64,000 bases of DNA. Origin: Planococcus circulans. Lineage in GTDB: Bacteria; Bacillota; Bacilli; Bacillales_A; Planococcaceae. The translations under genes and the position numbers were made by a program. A model generated the notes under the pieces. That model worked only from the letters and a program-made list of their open reading frames with translations, did no database searches and was not told where the DNA came from. Below, piece by piece: positions 63,672-64,000 of this stretch; positions within the stretch are counted from its first letter, which is position 1, and each line of letters starts with the position of its first letter. Location: positions 496,001 to 560,000 of the forward strand of contig NZ_JAIQCL010000001.1 in the NCBI RefSeq assembly GCF_020023385.1, in the 5' to 3' direction.

Positions 63672-64000
63672 ATGGAGAAAAGAGATGCGAGACAGATACT
63701 GGAACAAAAAATGAAAGAAACGCGCCCTCAATGGAGCCGTAAACAGCCTGCTCGCCCCAAGAAGTATAAATCGAGCATGAAAAAAGTCGAGAATTACGTA
63801 GTCCTGGATTTTGAAACCACCGGCCTGCGTGCAGGAAACGATAAAATCATCCAAATCGGCGCCGTCAAATTCATTGATCATGAACGTAAGGAAACCATGT
63901 ATCTCATGGTCAATCCGGAATGCTTCATTTCCAGCACCATCACCCGAATTACTGGCATCACCAATAAAGATGTGGAAAACGCACCAACCATCGAAGAAGT
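63672..64000 (+). CDS. DnaQ-family 3'-5' exonuclease, cut by right edge
   Basis: The first 109 codons of an exonuclease-domain protein. After a basic N-terminus of about 40 residues comes motif ExoI VVLDFETTGL (about 43-52; Asp and Glu bind metal), and the start of the exonuclease fold up to TRITGITNKDVENAPTIEE. It could be a DnaQ-like repair exonuclease or part of a larger helicase/exonuclease such as DinG; the rest is outside. GGAGGG precedes the ATG. Confidence 0.8.
   Translation, partial: MEKRDARQILEQKMKETRPQWSRKQPARPKKYKSSMKKVENYVVLDFETTGLRAGNDKIIQIGAVKFIDHERKETMYLMVNPECFISSTITRITGITNKDVENAPTIEE

Overview
The window looks like chromosomal core DNA of a low-to-moderate G+C Firmicute, most likely a Planococcus- or Sporosarcina-like member of the Bacillales. 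The evidence is strong GAGG-type ribosome binding sites, TTG and GTG starts, a T-box, predicted CodY, CtsR, PerR, FapR and LexA sites, and gene blocks I recognise from Bacillus subtilis (spx-mecA-coiA-pepF, opp/app-trpS, fabH-fabF, addBA, ftsEX, secA-prfB, comF). I see no tRNA, rRNA, phage, transposase or CRISPR array. About 60 genes are supported; two run off the ends.

Left part (1-31.5 kb): pepF (cut by the left edge), coiA, mecA and spx form a competence and stress-proteolysis block. A secreted DUF4015 protein follows, then the oppABCDF peptide-import operon with a near-consensus CodY box. A Trp T-box and trpS come next, followed by an orphan OppA paralogue and a second peptide transporter in the order appD-F-B-C-A. 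Next are fabH-fabF under a FapR operator, a DUF2929 membrane protein, and clpB without its N-terminal domain under a CtsR box. A yitW/yitV-like pair and a HAD-DegV-CoA-disulfide-reductase run end this part.

Middle (31.5-45.4 kb): a membrane-anchored GH13 amylase homologue has lost all three catalytic residues. An array of five ~125-bp structured repeats follows, then yisL, yisK and a DUF418 protein. The addB-addA recombination genes have a LexA-type box at their promoter. A TVP38 membrane protein and the azlC-azlD branched-chain amino acid exporter complete this part.

Right part (45.4-64 kb): csbA, minJ, a trans-sulfuration PLP enzyme, a ResA-like thioredoxin, an EnvC/PcsB-like M23 hydrolase, ftsX-ftsE, cccB, a YitT-family protein, prfB with its programmed +1 frameshift, secA and long-form hpf. 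An SDR gene is followed by a second array of the structured repeat (two 185-bp copies plus a fragment). A PilZ protein, comFC-comFA, a second DegV protein, an NTF2-like lipoprotein and the start of a DnaQ-type exonuclease end the window.

The most unusual items are the two arrays of one structured repeat family, whose stems vary between copies by compensating changes, the GH13 pseudoenzyme beside the first array, the N-domain-less CtsR-controlled ClpB, and the LexA-type box at addB.
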